DNA of 64,000 nt. Origin: Bacteroidales bacterium (lineage in GTDB: Bacteria; Bacteroidota; Bacteroidia; Bacteroidales; UBA932). The notes beneath the pieces are model-generated. The model did no database searches. It saw only the letters and a program-made list of their open reading frames with translations, and was not told the DNA's origin. The number at the start of each line of letters is the position of its first letter. The first letter of the stretch is position 1. The position numbers were made by a program, and so were the translations under genes. The stretch lies in the NCBI GenBank assembly GCA_015060245.1, contig SUYU01000001.1, positions 1 through 64,000 on the forward strand. The letters run 5' to 3'. Positions 42,592-52,339 of the stretch are shown piece after piece.

Positions 42592-44958
42592 TTAAAACCC
42601 GTCAAAGAACTGCTCCTCTGACTGGGTTGCTTTCATGTCATCATCACTGCCGTCACAGTTCAGTTCGGCCTTGAATCCCTTTGGTACAGCGAAGGTGTCA
42701 TATTTTGTGACTCCCAACGTTCCATTATCAATAACTTTCTTCATGAAGATGCCCCAGATTGGAAGTGCCATATTGGAACCGCCGCCCAATGCAAGGCTTG
42801 CGAAGTGGACCTGACGGTCTTCCGCACCAACCCACACGCCTGTTGTAAGTTTTGGAACATAGCCTATGAACCAGCCGTCGGACTGGTCATTTGTTGTACC
42901 TGTCTTGCCGGCAATCTGGCCCTCCGGTACATATCTTGCCCTTATTCTGTATGCTGTTCCAGAATTGACTACACCCTCCATTAGATTGACCATAAGATAT
43001 GCAGCCTGCTCACTTATGGCCTCTTTCCTGTTAGGAGTGAATGTAGCCAGGGTATTGCCCATCTTGTCCTCTATCCTCAATACAGCCAGAGGCTCCGCAT
43101 AGACACCCTTGCCGGGGAATGTATTGAATGCGCCAACCATCTCATATACCGGAACATCTGCCGATCCCACGCACAACGAATATACCGGATCAAGCCAGCA
43201 CTTCACACCCATGGTATGGGCAATGTCAACAAGAGCCTGCGGCCCGAACTGCTTCATCAGGTATGCCGATATATTGTTTGAACTCTTTGTCAATCCCCAT
43301 TTGAGGGTCACTGTCTGACCAATCCACTCGGGCTTGTCAGTACTCTTTGGTGTCCATATCTCATCATTCACAACAAACGACTGGGGCACATTCACAACTT
43401 TGTCACAAGGGGTGAAGCCCTCCTGCATGGCCAACGTATAGAGGAACGGCTTGAATGTTGAGCCCACCTGTCTCTTTCCCTGCCTTACCTGGTCATACTT
43501 GAACCATCTGTAGTTTCCGCTGCCCACGTATGCCCTTATATAACCGGTACCCGGTTCAAGTGCCATAAGGCCGGCCCTGAGGAATGATTTGTAGTAACGT
43601 ATAGAATCATTCGGAGTCATGACTGTATCTGTATAATTCTTGTCATTCCATGCAAAAACCCTCATCTTTACAGGTTTGTCAAAACTCTCAAGAATCTGTT
43701 TCTCCGAAGCGCCCCAGGCCTTCATCATCCTGTATCTGTCGCTCCAGCGGCGTGCCTGTTTCATGATTGAATTAATCACCGACTTTGGCACCTCATTGTC
43801 AAAAGGTTTGTTGTTCTTGTAACGGAGTTCCCTGTTGAATGTCTTCTGCAGCGTTCCGCCAAGATGCTCAACTACAGCCTCCTCTGCATACTTCTGCATT
43901 GTAGCATTGATTGGAGTATATATCTTGAGGCCATCTTTGTCAAGGTTGTATTTTGTTCCGTCGGGCTTGAGATTCTTGTTGAGCCAGCCATACAACGGGT
44001 CATCTGCCCACAATAATGAATCGGCCCTGTAATCATCTATCCGTGAGTACTTTTTGCGGTCCGGCTCGTTAGCGCTCATCACTCTCTTGAGCATATCCCT
44101 GAAATGTGGGGCCAGTCCCGAGTTGTGGTCCTGCTTCGAGTACGAGAGAGCAATAGGCAACTTTACAATCGAGTCATACTGTGCGTCCGGCAAATAACCA
44201 TACTTGTTCATCTGCTTGAGGACATGGTTTCTCCTCTGCAAAGAGAGATTGGGATTCCTTACCGGATTGTAGCGCGTAGGCATGTTTACCATTCCCACAA
44301 GAAGCGCACTCTCCTCAATATTCAGTTCCTGGGGATGTTTGCCAAAGAATGTCCTTGCAGCCGCCTTTATACCATAGGAGTTGCTTCCAAAGAAGACCGC
44401 ATTGAAATACATGCTCATTATCTCCTCCTTTGTATAGTTGCGCTCAAGTTTTACGGCAGTTATCCACTCCTTGAGTTTGTTGGCTCCCAAAACGAAATAT
44501 TTTGCTCCAGGAATTTTTGACGAGACGGTATCGCGCGGGAAGAGGGTTTTTGCCAACTGCTGTGAGATTGTACTTCCACCGCCGCCGGAGCGCCTGTTTC
44601 CCATAAGCACAGATTTTACAGCCACCCTTGCCAGACTCTTGAAGTCAATTCCGCTGTGGTTATAGAAGCGCACGTCCTCTGTTGCAACAAGGGCATCCCT
44701 CAATCCCTGTGAGAGTTCATCATAGGAGGCAAATGAACGGTTCTCAACATGGAACGTGCTCAAGAGAGTTCCGTCCTCGGCCAGAATCTGGGTTGCCAGA
44801 TTGCTTTTAGGATCCTCAAGTTCCTCAAAAGATGGAATGTCGGCAAATATTCCTACAGCCAACAATGCACACAAAATCAATATTATAGGACTAAACACCA
44901 CTATCCAGAGGCATGCTATGGTCTTTCTGCTCTTTTTTATCTTGAAACCTGTCTTCAT
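42592..44958 (-). CDS. mrcA: Penicillin-binding protein 1A (bifunctional GT51 / transpeptidase), 788 aa
   Basis: Polymerises and cross-links peptidoglycan at the periplasmic face. One N-terminal membrane segment (about 13-36) is followed by a GT51 domain with ATEDVRFYNHSG (catalytic Glu), GGGSTISQQLAK and EIMSMYFNAVFFG, then a transpeptidase domain with the SxxK motif in GSTFKP, SSNN (the SxN box) and KTGTT (third box). The order and length fit class A PBPs. It is the first gene of PBP1A-ddl-prmC and is divergent from topA; a -7-like box lies at 45008-45015. Confidence 0.95.
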   Translation of the reverse strand: MKTGFKIKKSRKTIACLWIVVFSPIILILCALLAVGIFADIPSFEELEDPKSNLATQILAEDGTLLSTFHVENRSFASYDELSQGLRDALVATEDVRFYNHSGIDFKSLARVAVKSVLMGNRRSGGGGSTISQQLAKTLFPRDTVSSKIPGAKYFVLGANKLKEWITAVKLERNYTKEEIMSMYFNAVFFGSNSYGIKAAARTFFGKHPQELNIEESALLVGMVNMPTRYNPVRNPNLSLQRRNHVLKQMNKYGYLPDAQYDSIVKLPIALSYSKQDHNSGLAPHFRDMLKRVMSANEPDRKKYSRIDDYRADSLLWADDPLYGWLNKNLKPDGTKYNLDKDGLKIYTPINATMQKYAEEAVVEHLGGTLQKTFNRELRYKNNKPFDNEVPKSVINSIMKQARRWSDRYRMMKAWGASEKQILESFDKPVKMRVFAWNDKNYTDTVMTPNDSIRYYKSFLRAGLMALEPGTGYIRAYVGSGNYRWFKYDQVRQGKRQVGSTFKPFLYTLAMQEGFTPCDKVVNVPQSFVVNDEIWTPKSTDKPEWIGQTVTLKWGLTKSSNNISAYLMKQFGPQALVDIAHTMGVKCWLDPVYSLCVGSADVPVYEMVGAFNTFPGKGVYAEPLAVLRIEDKMGNTLATFTPNRKEAISEQAAYLMVNLMEGVVNSGTAYRIRARYVPEGQIAGKTGTTNDQSDGWFIGYVPKLTTGVWVGAEDRQVHFASLALGGGSNMALPIWGIFMKKVIDNGTLGVTKYDTFAVPKGFKAELNCDGSDDDMKATQSEEQFFDGF

Positions 44959-45007
44959 ATCCCTTTACAAATTATTCCTGAGGTTATTCAAAAATTGTTC
45001 TAATTTG

Positions 45008-45015
45008 CAAAAATA
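45008..45015 (-). promoter_or_regulatory. -7 element for the PBP1A-ddl-prmC unit
   Basis: Minus-strand TATTTTTG followed by C, 50 bases before the ATG at 44958; no good -33 box. On the plus strand the spacer also holds TTACTTTGC (about 45051-45059), near-consensus and well placed for topA. Confidence 0.35.
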
Positions 45016-45082
45016 ACAAATTAAATTTGCATTGTAACCTCTTTTATAACTTACTTTGCACATTCTTTTGGTATATAGAATT

Positions 45083-47407
45083 ATGGGAGAGAATTTAGTT
45101 ATTGTAGAGTCGCCTGCAAAGGCAAAAACCATTGAAAAATTTCTGGGCGACGGGTTTACCGTCAAATCAAGTTTCGGACATATCAGGGATTTGTCAAAAA
45201 AGAATCTCGGTATAGATATAGAGAATGGCTTTGAACCAAATTATGAGGTTTCAGAAGACAAGACAAAGGTTGTTTCAGAGTTGAAATCATTGGCAAAGAA
45301 GGCAGAGACCATCTGGCTTGCATCCGATGAGGACCGCGAGGGAGAGGCTATTGCATGGCATCTCCAACAGACATTGAAACTCAAGGAAGAAAATACAAAA
45401 CGCATTGTTTTTCACGAGATTACCAAAGAAGCCATCCTTAATGCCATAAAGAATCCCAGAGGTGTTGACAACAATCTTGTAATGGCACAACAGGCAAGGA
45501 GGGTACTTGACCGTCTTGTTGGTTTTGAACTCTCTCCCGTTCTATGGAAAAAGGTTGCCCCAAAACTCTCCGCAGGCAGGGTACAGTCCGTAGCCTTGAG
45601 ACTTGTAGTTGACAGGGAACGCGAGATAATGGCATTCAAATCTGAACCGTTCTTTAAGGTAACAGGCCTTTTCCATCCGCAGTCAAAGGGCAAAAGCGTA
45701 AAAATAAACTCTACACTTGACAAAAAATTCGCTTCCCGACAGGAGGCTGAATCTTTCCTTGAAAAGTGCAAAAGCGCCCTGTTCCACATCAGGGAGATTG
45801 AGAAGAAAGAGTTATCAAGGACTCCTGCTCCCCCATTCACCACATCGGCCCTACAGCAGGAGGCATCGCGCAAACTGGGCTTTTCGGTAAGCCAGACAAT
45901 GAGGATTGCCCAAAAACTCTACGAAAGCGGACTCATCACCTACATGCGTACCGACTCCACCAATCTGTCGGAACAGGCATTGGGCATAATCAAGCATACA
46001 ATCATAGAGAACTTCGGCGCAGAATACTCCAAATTGAGAACCTACAAAACCAAAAGCAAAGGGGCTCAGGAGGCACACGAGGCCATAAGGCCTACTTATC
46101 CGGCCAACCAGACCATTGAGGGCACACCACAGGAGAAAAAACTCTACTCCCTCATTTGGAAACGCACCGTCGCTTCACAGATGGCAGATGCCAAACTTGA
46201 AAAGACAAACATAACTATATCGGGCAGCAATTTTGCTGAGCGCTTCATTTCTCAGGGTGAGCAGGTTGTATTTGACGGCTTCCTTAAATTATATCTCGAG
46301 AGCAAGGATGACGAGCACGAGAATGAGGAGGAGAACCAGTTGCTTCCAGTTCTTGACATAAATGAGCAACTCGACAACCTGGGTATAACAGCAACCCAGA
46401 GATTTACACAAAAGCCTCCAAGATACAGCGAGGCAAGTCTTGTAAAGAAACTTGAGGAGTTGGGAATCGGACGCCCTTCAACCTATGCGCCGACTATTGA
46501 GACCATCACACAGAGGGGATACATTACAAAAGAGAACCGTGAGGGCACAGCAAGGGAGTATTGCCAGATTGTACTCAAGGATGGCAAAATCACCGCTACT
46601 ACACTTTCAGAAATGACGGGTGCAGAGAAGAGCAAACTCTTCCCTCAGGATATAGGAATACTTGTGACCGACTATCTTGCCCAGAACTTTGAGAATATTC
46701 TTGATTATGGTTTTACCGCAAAAGTTGAAGAGGATTTCGATAAGGTGGCAGCCGGCAAACTTGTGTGGAACAAGATGATAAAGAATTTCTATTCCGATTT
46801 TCATATCCAGGTTGACAATGCCTTGAAGGATACCACACACAAGAACGCAGAGCGCATACTCGGCACAGATCCAAAGAGCGGAAAGGTTCTTATTGTGAGA
46901 CTCGGCAAGTTCGGACCTCTTGTTCAGAAGGGAGAGAATGATGATCCCGACAAGCAGTTCGCAGGACTTCCTAAAGACAAACTTATTGAGAGCATAACCA
47001 TTGAGGAGGCTCTCCAACTCTTTGAATTGCCCCGCACCGTAGGAGAGTTCAACGGCAAGAGCGTTGTGGCATCATCAGGCCGTTTTGGACCATACATCAG
47101 ATACAACAGCAAGTTCATCTCATTGGGCAAGACCTACAGCCCATACACCGTTACAATTGACGAGGCAATAAAACTCATAGAGGAGCACGACAGGAAAGAG
47201 GCTGAAAAATTCATAAACAGTTTCCCCGAGCAGGACATTGAGGTCCTCAACGGACGCTTTGGTGCCTACATCAAGCATGGCGGAGAGAATTACAAATTGC
47301 CTAAAGGCACAGATGCCAGATCACTCACTCTCGAAGAGTGCCTTAATATCATCAAGAGCGTAAAACCGTCGGGAGGAGCAAAGAAAAGGGGATCCAAAAG
47401 CAAATAA
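45083..47407 (+). CDS. topA: DNA topoisomerase I, 774 aa
   Basis: Type IA topoisomerase relaxing negative supercoils. The start MGENLVIVESPAKAKT (45083) is canonical; an in-frame codon nine residues earlier is less likely. Toprim motifs LVIVESPAKAKTIEKFLG and SDEDREGEAIAWHL are intact, and the active-site tyrosine is in GLITYMRTDSTNL. C-terminal repeats of the TopA Rpt type (RLGKFGPLVQ, SGRFGPYIRY, NGRFGAYIKH) replace zinc fingers, as in other Bacteroidetes, with a short basic tail. A copy of the dispersed 11-mer CTTCCCGACAG lies in the gene at 45732. The arginase-fold gene follows after 20 bases. Confidence 0.96.
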   Translation: MGENLVIVESPAKAKTIEKFLGDGFTVKSSFGHIRDLSKKNLGIDIENGFEPNYEVSEDKTKVVSELKSLAKKAETIWLASDEDREGEAIAWHLQQTLKLKEENTKRIVFHEITKEAILNAIKNPRGVDNNLVMAQQARRVLDRLVGFELSPVLWKKVAPKLSAGRVQSVALRLVVDREREIMAFKSEPFFKVTGLFHPQSKGKSVKINSTLDKKFASRQEAESFLEKCKSALFHIREIEKKELSRTPAPPFTTSALQQEASRKLGFSVSQTMRIAQKLYESGLITYMRTDSTNLSEQALGIIKHTIIENFGAEYSKLRTYKTKSKGAQEAHEAIRPTYPANQTIEGTPQEKKLYSLIWKRTVASQMADAKLEKTNITISGSNFAERFISQGEQVVFDGFLKLYLESKDDEHENEEENQLLPVLDINEQLDNLGITATQRFTQKPPRYSEASLVKKLEELGIGRPSTYAPTIETITQRGYITKENREGTAREYCQIVLKDGKITATTLSEMTGAEKSKLFPQDIGILVTDYLAQNFENILDYGFTAKVEEDFDKVAAGKLVWNKMIKNFYSDFHIQVDNALKDTTHKNAERILGTDPKSGKVLIVRLGKFGPLVQKGENDDPDKQFAGLPKDKLIESITIEEALQLFELPRTVGEFNGKSVVASSGRFGPYIRYNSKFISLGKTYSPYTVTIDEAIKLIEEHDRKEAEKFINSFPEQDIEVLNGRFGAYIKHGGENYKLPKGTDARSLTLEECLNIIKSVKPSGGAKKRGSKSK

Positions 47408-47427
47408 TTCAGAAGAGGGGTTGAACC

Positions 47428-48414
47428 ATGAAGGAAGATACTATATTTGAGGAGATTTCTGCCGGGGCAATATCTCCCCAGATGCCCCATTGCAAGGCTA
47501 TTGTGATAAATGTGGGGGAGATGAAGGGCATTACTGCTGCCCTTCAGGAACTCTTTTCAACCCAAAATTACAGGATCTACGTAGCAAACACCACATTGTC
47601 AAAACTTCCTGCAGTTCTGGAACGCTGCCGTGAGGCCGGAGTTCCTGCAATTGTCAACTGCGGCAAGGAGCCTGCAGCCCCTCCTGTATGGCACCCTGGC
47701 AAACCGTACACAAGTGCGGCGGTGGTACCGGGAAGCAAAGCCAACGGGGATCTTCTTGATTTTATTTCAGAAGACCCTATGCTTCAATCCTTTGCAGTCA
47801 TCGGATATCAGGGATACCGAATGGATCCACAGATTCTTGTAAAACTGCAGAAGAGATATTTTGAACAGATGCGTCTGGGCACCTTGAGAGATGACATTAC
47901 ACTATGCGAACCGCTTGTGAGGGAGTGCAGCCGCGCCCTCATTGACATGAGGTCGGTAAGATACTCCGACTACCCCTGCTCAAACGATGCCAATCCCAAT
48001 GGAATGTATGCGGAGGAGATTTGTACTGCAGCAAGATATATAGGAATGTCAAACAGACTTGAATCAATCTTTCTGTATGGAGAGGAGTGCTCCAAAAATC
48101 AACTTACAATTTGTTACAAACTGATTGCCGAGGTTATATGGCACATCTGCGAAGGGATTCTCTCCAACATTGCCGAATATCCTGAATATGAGGATAATGA
48201 GGATTACTTCGAAAAGAAGATGGTAAGTCTTGGCGAGAGTGGACAAAACATCTCTTTTACAACAAGTTGCAGCACCGGAAGATGGTGGATGGAGATTCCC
48301 GGTCCCGACGGAGGAACCATTTTCGTACCCTGTTCAAAAAGCGACTACAAATGCGCCTGCAGCGGGGAAATTCCAATAAGATGGTTATTTTTCTATCAAA
48401 AATATAACTTATAA
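47428..48414 (+). CDS. Arginase/formimidoylglutamase-fold protein, probably without metal ligands, 328 aa
   Basis: The general layout matches the Bacteroidetes family annotated formimidoylglutamase/arginase: an INVGEMKGI start, a central VIGYQGYRM segment (where an IGFQ strand is usual), the SRALIDMRSVRYSDYP stretch (in place of a DLSAIRQSDAP stretch) and NPNGMYAEEICTAARYIGMSNRLESIFLYG near the C-terminal third, a signature of this family. I do not see the metal-binding HDxHxD or DxD motifs of active ureohydrolases. It is therefore likely non-hydrolytic or degenerate. It is cotranscribed with topA (20 bases). Confidence 0.65.
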   Translation: MKEDTIFEEISAGAISPQMPHCKAIVINVGEMKGITAALQELFSTQNYRIYVANTTLSKLPAVLERCREAGVPAIVNCGKEPAAPPVWHPGKPYTSAAVVPGSKANGDLLDFISEDPMLQSFAVIGYQGYRMDPQILVKLQKRYFEQMRLGTLRDDITLCEPLVRECSRALIDMRSVRYSDYPCSNDANPNGMYAEEICTAARYIGMSNRLESIFLYGEECSKNQLTICYKLIAEVIWHICEGILSNIAEYPEYEDNEDYFEKKMVSLGESGQNISFTTSCSTGRWWMEIPGPDGGTIFVPCSKSDYKCACSGEIPIRWLFFYQKYNL

Positions 48415-48427
48415 TCAAAAAATTTTC

Positions 48428-48435
48428 TATTTTTG
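48428..48435 (+). promoter_or_regulatory. -7 element for the Lrp-family gene
   Basis: TATTTTTG in the 48-base gap before the Lrp-family gene. The AT-rich stretch lacks a clear -33 TTG because it runs into the end of the previous gene. Confidence 0.4.
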
Positions 48436-48462
48436 TTACCGAAAAATTGAAAATTGTAAGTG

Positions 48463-48975
48463 ATGTCCAAGTATCAAATTGACGAAACCGACCAGAAGAT
48501 TCTTTCTTTCCTTGTAAAGAATGCCAGAATGCCATTTTTGGAAATTGCTCGTGAGTGCGGAGTTTCCGGAGCAGCCATCCATCAGAGAGTAAAGAAAATG
48601 GAGACATTGGGAATTATCACAGGTTCCCGCCTTTTGGTCAAACCTCAGACATTGGGATTGAACGTATGCGCCTTTGTACAGGTAAGCCTCTCTGAAGCCA
48701 ACAAATATCCGCAGGTGATTGATGCTCTCAAAAAAATCTCAGAAGTTGTTGAGTGTCATTTCGTTACAGGCAAACACTCGCTTCTTTTGAAGATATATTG
48801 CTTCAACCACGACCACTTGATGGAGATTCTTATAAACACTATCCAGAACATTCCGTCTGTACAGCAGACAGAGACCCTGATCTCCCTTGACCAGGCCATC
48901 GAGCGTCAGGTATGGGTAAAGGATTATCCCAACAAGAAGGGGTCGCCCATCAAGAAGATTGGTAATTTAGAATAA
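48463..48975 (+). CDS. Lrp/AsnC family transcriptional regulator, 170 aa
   Basis: The start is the ATG at 48463 (a GTG directly before it is also possible). An N-terminal winged helix-turn-helix (IDETDQKILSFLVKNARMP then VSGAAIHQRVKKMETLGII) is followed by a RAM/ligand-binding domain (about 70-150) with a VSLSEANKYPQVIDALKKI segment and a TGKHSLLLKIYC strand. Such regulators act as octamers sensing amino acids; the effector here is unknown. Its end overlaps the end of ispD by 26 bases in convergent orientation. Confidence 0.88.
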   Translation: MSKYQIDETDQKILSFLVKNARMPFLEIARECGVSGAAIHQRVKKMETLGIITGSRLLVKPQTLGLNVCAFVQVSLSEANKYPQVIDALKKISEVVECHFVTGKHSLLLKIYCFNHDHLMEILINTIQNIPSVQQTETLISLDQAIERQVWVKDYPNKKGSPIKKIGNLE

Positions 48976-49657
48976 TCTCGCCAAGTTTAATGTCTTCCGG
49001 GGTGGTTATCTTTATATTGAACCTGCTGCCGGAATCAAATACAACCTTATAGCCCTTACTCTCCACAACTGACGCATCATCTGTAAAGTTTGGAGAGTAG
49101 GCTTGTTTATAGGCCTCCTTGAGTGAAGTTGAGTCAAAGACCTGCGGTGTCTGCACAAACATATAGTCATCCCTGTTCACATAGGCCGCACCCGTAAGGT
49201 TGCCGGCATTGTCATAACTCTTCTTTCTCATTGACTCTATTGATGGCATTACCGGAATCACACCTGCAGCCCCTGCAGCCTTGAGGTCAAATGTCAACAG
49301 CCTCTCCAGCATCTGTTTGGGTACAAAAGGACGCACACCGTCATGTACGGCAACCACAGCACCGTCGGGAACAAGTTCAAGGGCATTCTTTACAGAATGG
49401 AAGCGAGTTATTCCTCCCGACACCAACGTATGTTTGAACCATAGATTGTTTGTTACGCAATAACCCTTCCAATACTCCTTGTACTGCGGAGGCAATACCA
49501 GAATTATCTCCACGTCAAAGGAGAGACTCCTGAAAAGTTCTATTGTCCGCAGAAGGATAGGCTTGCCCCCCAACTCCAGGAACTGCTTGGCAATGCTGCC
49601 TCCCATACGTCTGCCTGAACCACCTGCTGTAATTATTGCATAAACCTTGGTTTTCAT
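48950..49657 (-). CDS. ispD: 2-C-methyl-D-erythritol 4-phosphate cytidylyltransferase, 235 aa
   Basis: Third step of the MEP isoprenoid pathway. N-terminal nucleotide-binding loop AIITAGGSGRRMGG (7-20) with the conserved GxGxRMG pattern, a VLPPQYKEYW strand, AVVAVHDGVRPFVP (substrate and metal region, about 98-110) and TDDASVVESKGYKVVF near the end. Length is usual (230-240). It is divergent from purH and overlaps the Lrp gene tail to tail by 26 bases. No ispF is fused or adjacent. Confidence 0.94.
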   Translation of the reverse strand: MKTKVYAIITAGGSGRRMGGSIAKQFLELGGKPILLRTIELFRSLSFDVEIILVLPPQYKEYWKGYCVTNNLWFKHTLVSGGITRFHSVKNALELVPDGAVVAVHDGVRPFVPKQMLERLLTFDLKAAGAAGVIPVMPSIESMRKKSYDNAGNLTGAAYVNRDDYMFVQTPQVFDSTSLKEAYKQAYSPNFTDDASVVESKGYKVVFDSGSRFNIKITTPEDIKLGEIILNYQSS

Positions 49658-49771
49658 ACAATTAGGGCTTTTTAAAATTATTTTAAGAAATAGTCCAAAT
49701 TTTTATTAAAAATAGCATATTATTTTCTAATTTTACCAAAATATTTTTTATTACTTATCCATATTTATAAT

Positions 49772-51298
49772 ATGCAGACAATCAGAGAAATAAAGAGAGC
49801 CCTAATATCGGTTTTCTACAAAGACGGGCTAGATGAGATAGTGAAGGAACTTGCCAAAGGCGGTGTTGAGATTTTGTCAACAGGCGGAACATTTGACTTT
49901 ATCCAGAAATTGGGAGTTCCGGTAAAGAGCGTTGAATCGGTTACAGGCTACCCTTCAATACTTGGAGGCAGGGTCAAGACACTGCATCCAAAAGTTTTTG
50001 GAGGCATCCTCAACAGAAGGGAGAACACTACAGACCAGAAAGAGATTGCCGAGTATGAGATTCCATCAATAGATTTGGTTATCGTTGATCTATACCCGTT
50101 TGAGGAGTATGTTGCAGCAAATGCATCACAGGATGAGATTATTGAGAAGATAGATATTGGCGGCATATCGCTTATCAGAGGCGCTGCCAAAAACTACAAC
50201 GACGTTGTGATTATCCCTTCAAAAGAGAACTATGCTCCACTATTGGAGATCCTCAAGGAGAACGGATGCCGTACAACATTGGAGCAGAGGGAGTATTTTG
50301 CAGCCCAGGCATTCCTTGTAAGTTCACACTATGATACCGCAATCTTCAACTACTTCAACAGAAAGCAGCAGATTCCGGCATTCAAGGAGAGCATCCTCCA
50401 GTCAAAGGGATTGCGTTACGGAGAGAACCCTCACCAGAAGGGAACATATTTCGGCACAGAGAACTCACTTCCAAAACAGTTGCACGGCAAGGAGATTTCG
50501 CACAACAATCTGTTGGACATTGAGGCTGCTGTTGAGTTGATCGCAGATTTTGAGGAGACCACAGTGGGTATCATCAAACATAACAATGCTTGCGGATGTG
50601 CCACAGGCGAAACTCTTCTTCAGGCATGGGAGAGGGCTCTTGAAGCAGATCCCGTTTCTGCATTTGGCGGCATCATTGTTGCAAACAGAACAGTTGACAA
50701 GGAGACCGCAGCACAAATGAACAAGATCTTCTTTGAGGTGGTAATTGCCCCTGCCTATGATGATGAGGCTTTGGCTATACTCAAAGAGAAGAAGAACAGA
50801 ATTATTCTTGAATCACAAAACATTGCACCTACCGCTGTAAAATTCAGATCACTTTTGGGTGGTGTGCTTGTTCAGGACAGGGACAGTTATGTTGAGAAAC
50901 CACAGGATCTTAAACCGGTTACCGAGATGCAGCCCGCTCCGGAACTGATTGATGACCTCATTTTTGCAAACAAACTTGTAAAACACTCAAAATCAAATGC
51001 GATTGTATTGGCAAAAGGCAAACAACTCTATGCAAGCGGCATTGGACAGACATCACGCGTAGATGCACTTAAGCAGGCAATAGCAAAGGCCAAATCATTC
51101 AATTTTGACCTTAACGGCGCTGTAATGGCATCAGATGCCTTCTTCCCGTTCCCGGACTGTGTTGAGATTGCCGCTGCTGAAGGTATCAGGACTGTTATCC
51201 AGCCTGGCGGTTCAATAAGGGACAACGAGAGCATTGAGTGGTGCAACAAGAACGGAGTTGCAATGGTATTTACCGGTATCCGTCACTTTAAACATTAG
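49772..51298 (+). CDS. purH: Bifunctional AICAR transformylase / IMP cyclohydrolase, 508 aa
   Basis: Last two steps of purine synthesis. The N-terminal MGS-like IMP cyclohydrolase domain (about 1-190) has the STGGTFDF and GGRVKTLHPKV motifs; the C-terminal AICAR formyltransferase domain has LRYGENPHQKGTYF, the active-site KHNNACGCA segment (about 270-278) and AFFPFPDCVE. It opens the string purH-mreB-mreC-mreD-mrdA-rodA, a common arrangement in Bacteroidetes, with 15 bases to mreB. Confidence 0.96.
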   Translation: MQTIREIKRALISVFYKDGLDEIVKELAKGGVEILSTGGTFDFIQKLGVPVKSVESVTGYPSILGGRVKTLHPKVFGGILNRRENTTDQKEIAEYEIPSIDLVIVDLYPFEEYVAANASQDEIIEKIDIGGISLIRGAAKNYNDVVIIPSKENYAPLLEILKENGCRTTLEQREYFAAQAFLVSSHYDTAIFNYFNRKQQIPAFKESILQSKGLRYGENPHQKGTYFGTENSLPKQLHGKEISHNNLLDIEAAVELIADFEETTVGIIKHNNACGCATGETLLQAWERALEADPVSAFGGIIVANRTVDKETAAQMNKIFFEVVIAPAYDDEALAILKEKKNRIILESQNIAPTAVKFRSLLGGVLVQDRDSYVEKPQDLKPVTEMQPAPELIDDLIFANKLVKHSKSNAIVLAKGKQLYASGIGQTSRVDALKQAIAKAKSFNFDLNGAVMASDAFFPFPDCVEIAAAEGIRTVIQPGGSIRDNESIEWCNKNGVAMVFTGIRHFKH

Positions 51299-51313
51299 TA
51301 GATTTAACAGATT

Positions 51314-52333
51314 ATGGCATTTTCATTTTTGACACAAGAACTGGCCATTGACCTGGGAACAGCCAACACTGTCATCTTCATGAATGACAAGATTGTTGTT
51401 GATGAGCCGTCAATTGTTGCCATTGACCAAAATACGGGCAAGCCTGTAGCCTTTGGCCACGTTGCCAGAATGATGCACGGAAGGACGCATCCCAACATAA
51501 AGACCATCAGACCATTGAAAGATGGCGTAATTGCAGACTTCAACGCTGCAGAGCAGATGATAAGGGGGTTTGTAAAGATGATCAACAAAAAGAAGTCTCT
51601 CTTTACACCAAACCTGAAGATGGTCATCTGTATTCCGTCGGGAAGCACAGAGGTTGAAATCAGGGCGGTCAGAGACTCCTCCGAGCATGCCGGAGGCAGG
51701 GATGTATACATCATCTATGAGCCTATGGCGGCAGCACTGGGAATCGGGCTTGACGTTGAGTCCCCTACAGGCCATATGATTGTGGATATAGGCGGTGGTA
51801 CTACCGAGATTGCAGTAATCTCCTTGGGCGGTATTGTGTGCAAGGAGAGCATACGTGTGGCCGGTGATGTCTTTACCGGTGAGATCCAGCAGTATATGCG
51901 CCAACAGCACAACATAAGGATTGGTGAGGTTACAGCAGAACTCATTAAGATAAACGTGGGATCAGCGATTGCTGAACTTGACGAGACTCCTGAACCATAT
52001 ATTGTAAGAGGACCCAATCTTATGACTGCACACCCTGTTGAGGTTGCCGTTACAAGCCAGGAGATTGCCCATTGCCTCGACAAGTCACTTGCCAAAATTG
52101 AGACTGCCGTACTCTCTGTACTTGAGCAGACACCTCCGGAGTTATATGCCGACATCGTACAGAAGGGCATTTTCCTTACCGGCGGCGGAGCCCTGTTGAG
52201 AGGACTTGACAAACGTCTGCATGACAAGATAAACATACCGTTCCACGTGGCGGATGACCCGTTGAGGGCGGTTGCCAGAGGAACAAGCCTTGCAATCAAA
52301 GGTACTGACAGACTTCCATTCCTAATGAGATAG
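51314..52333 (+). CDS. mreB: Rod-shape-determining actin homologue MreB, 339 aa
   Basis: Actin-fold ATPase that organises the elongation machinery under the inner membrane. Typical segments are LAIDLGTANTVIF (phosphate 1), AAALGIG, MIVDIGGGTTEIAVISLGG (phosphate 2) and LTGGGALLRGLDKRL (adenosine). Length (about 340) is standard. It has 15 bases to purH and 6 to mreC. Confidence 0.97.
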   Translation: MAFSFLTQELAIDLGTANTVIFMNDKIVVDEPSIVAIDQNTGKPVAFGHVARMMHGRTHPNIKTIRPLKDGVIADFNAAEQMIRGFVKMINKKKSLFTPNLKMVICIPSGSTEVEIRAVRDSSEHAGGRDVYIIYEPMAAALGIGLDVESPTGHMIVDIGGGTTEIAVISLGGIVCKESIRVAGDVFTGEIQQYMRQQHNIRIGEVTAELIKINVGSAIAELDETPEPYIVRGPNLMTAHPVEVAVTSQEIAHCLDKSLAKIETAVLSVLEQTPPELYADIVQKGIFLTGGGALLRGLDKRLHDKINIPFHVADDPLRAVARGTSLAIKGTDRLPFLMR

Positions 52334-52339
52334 CACAAA

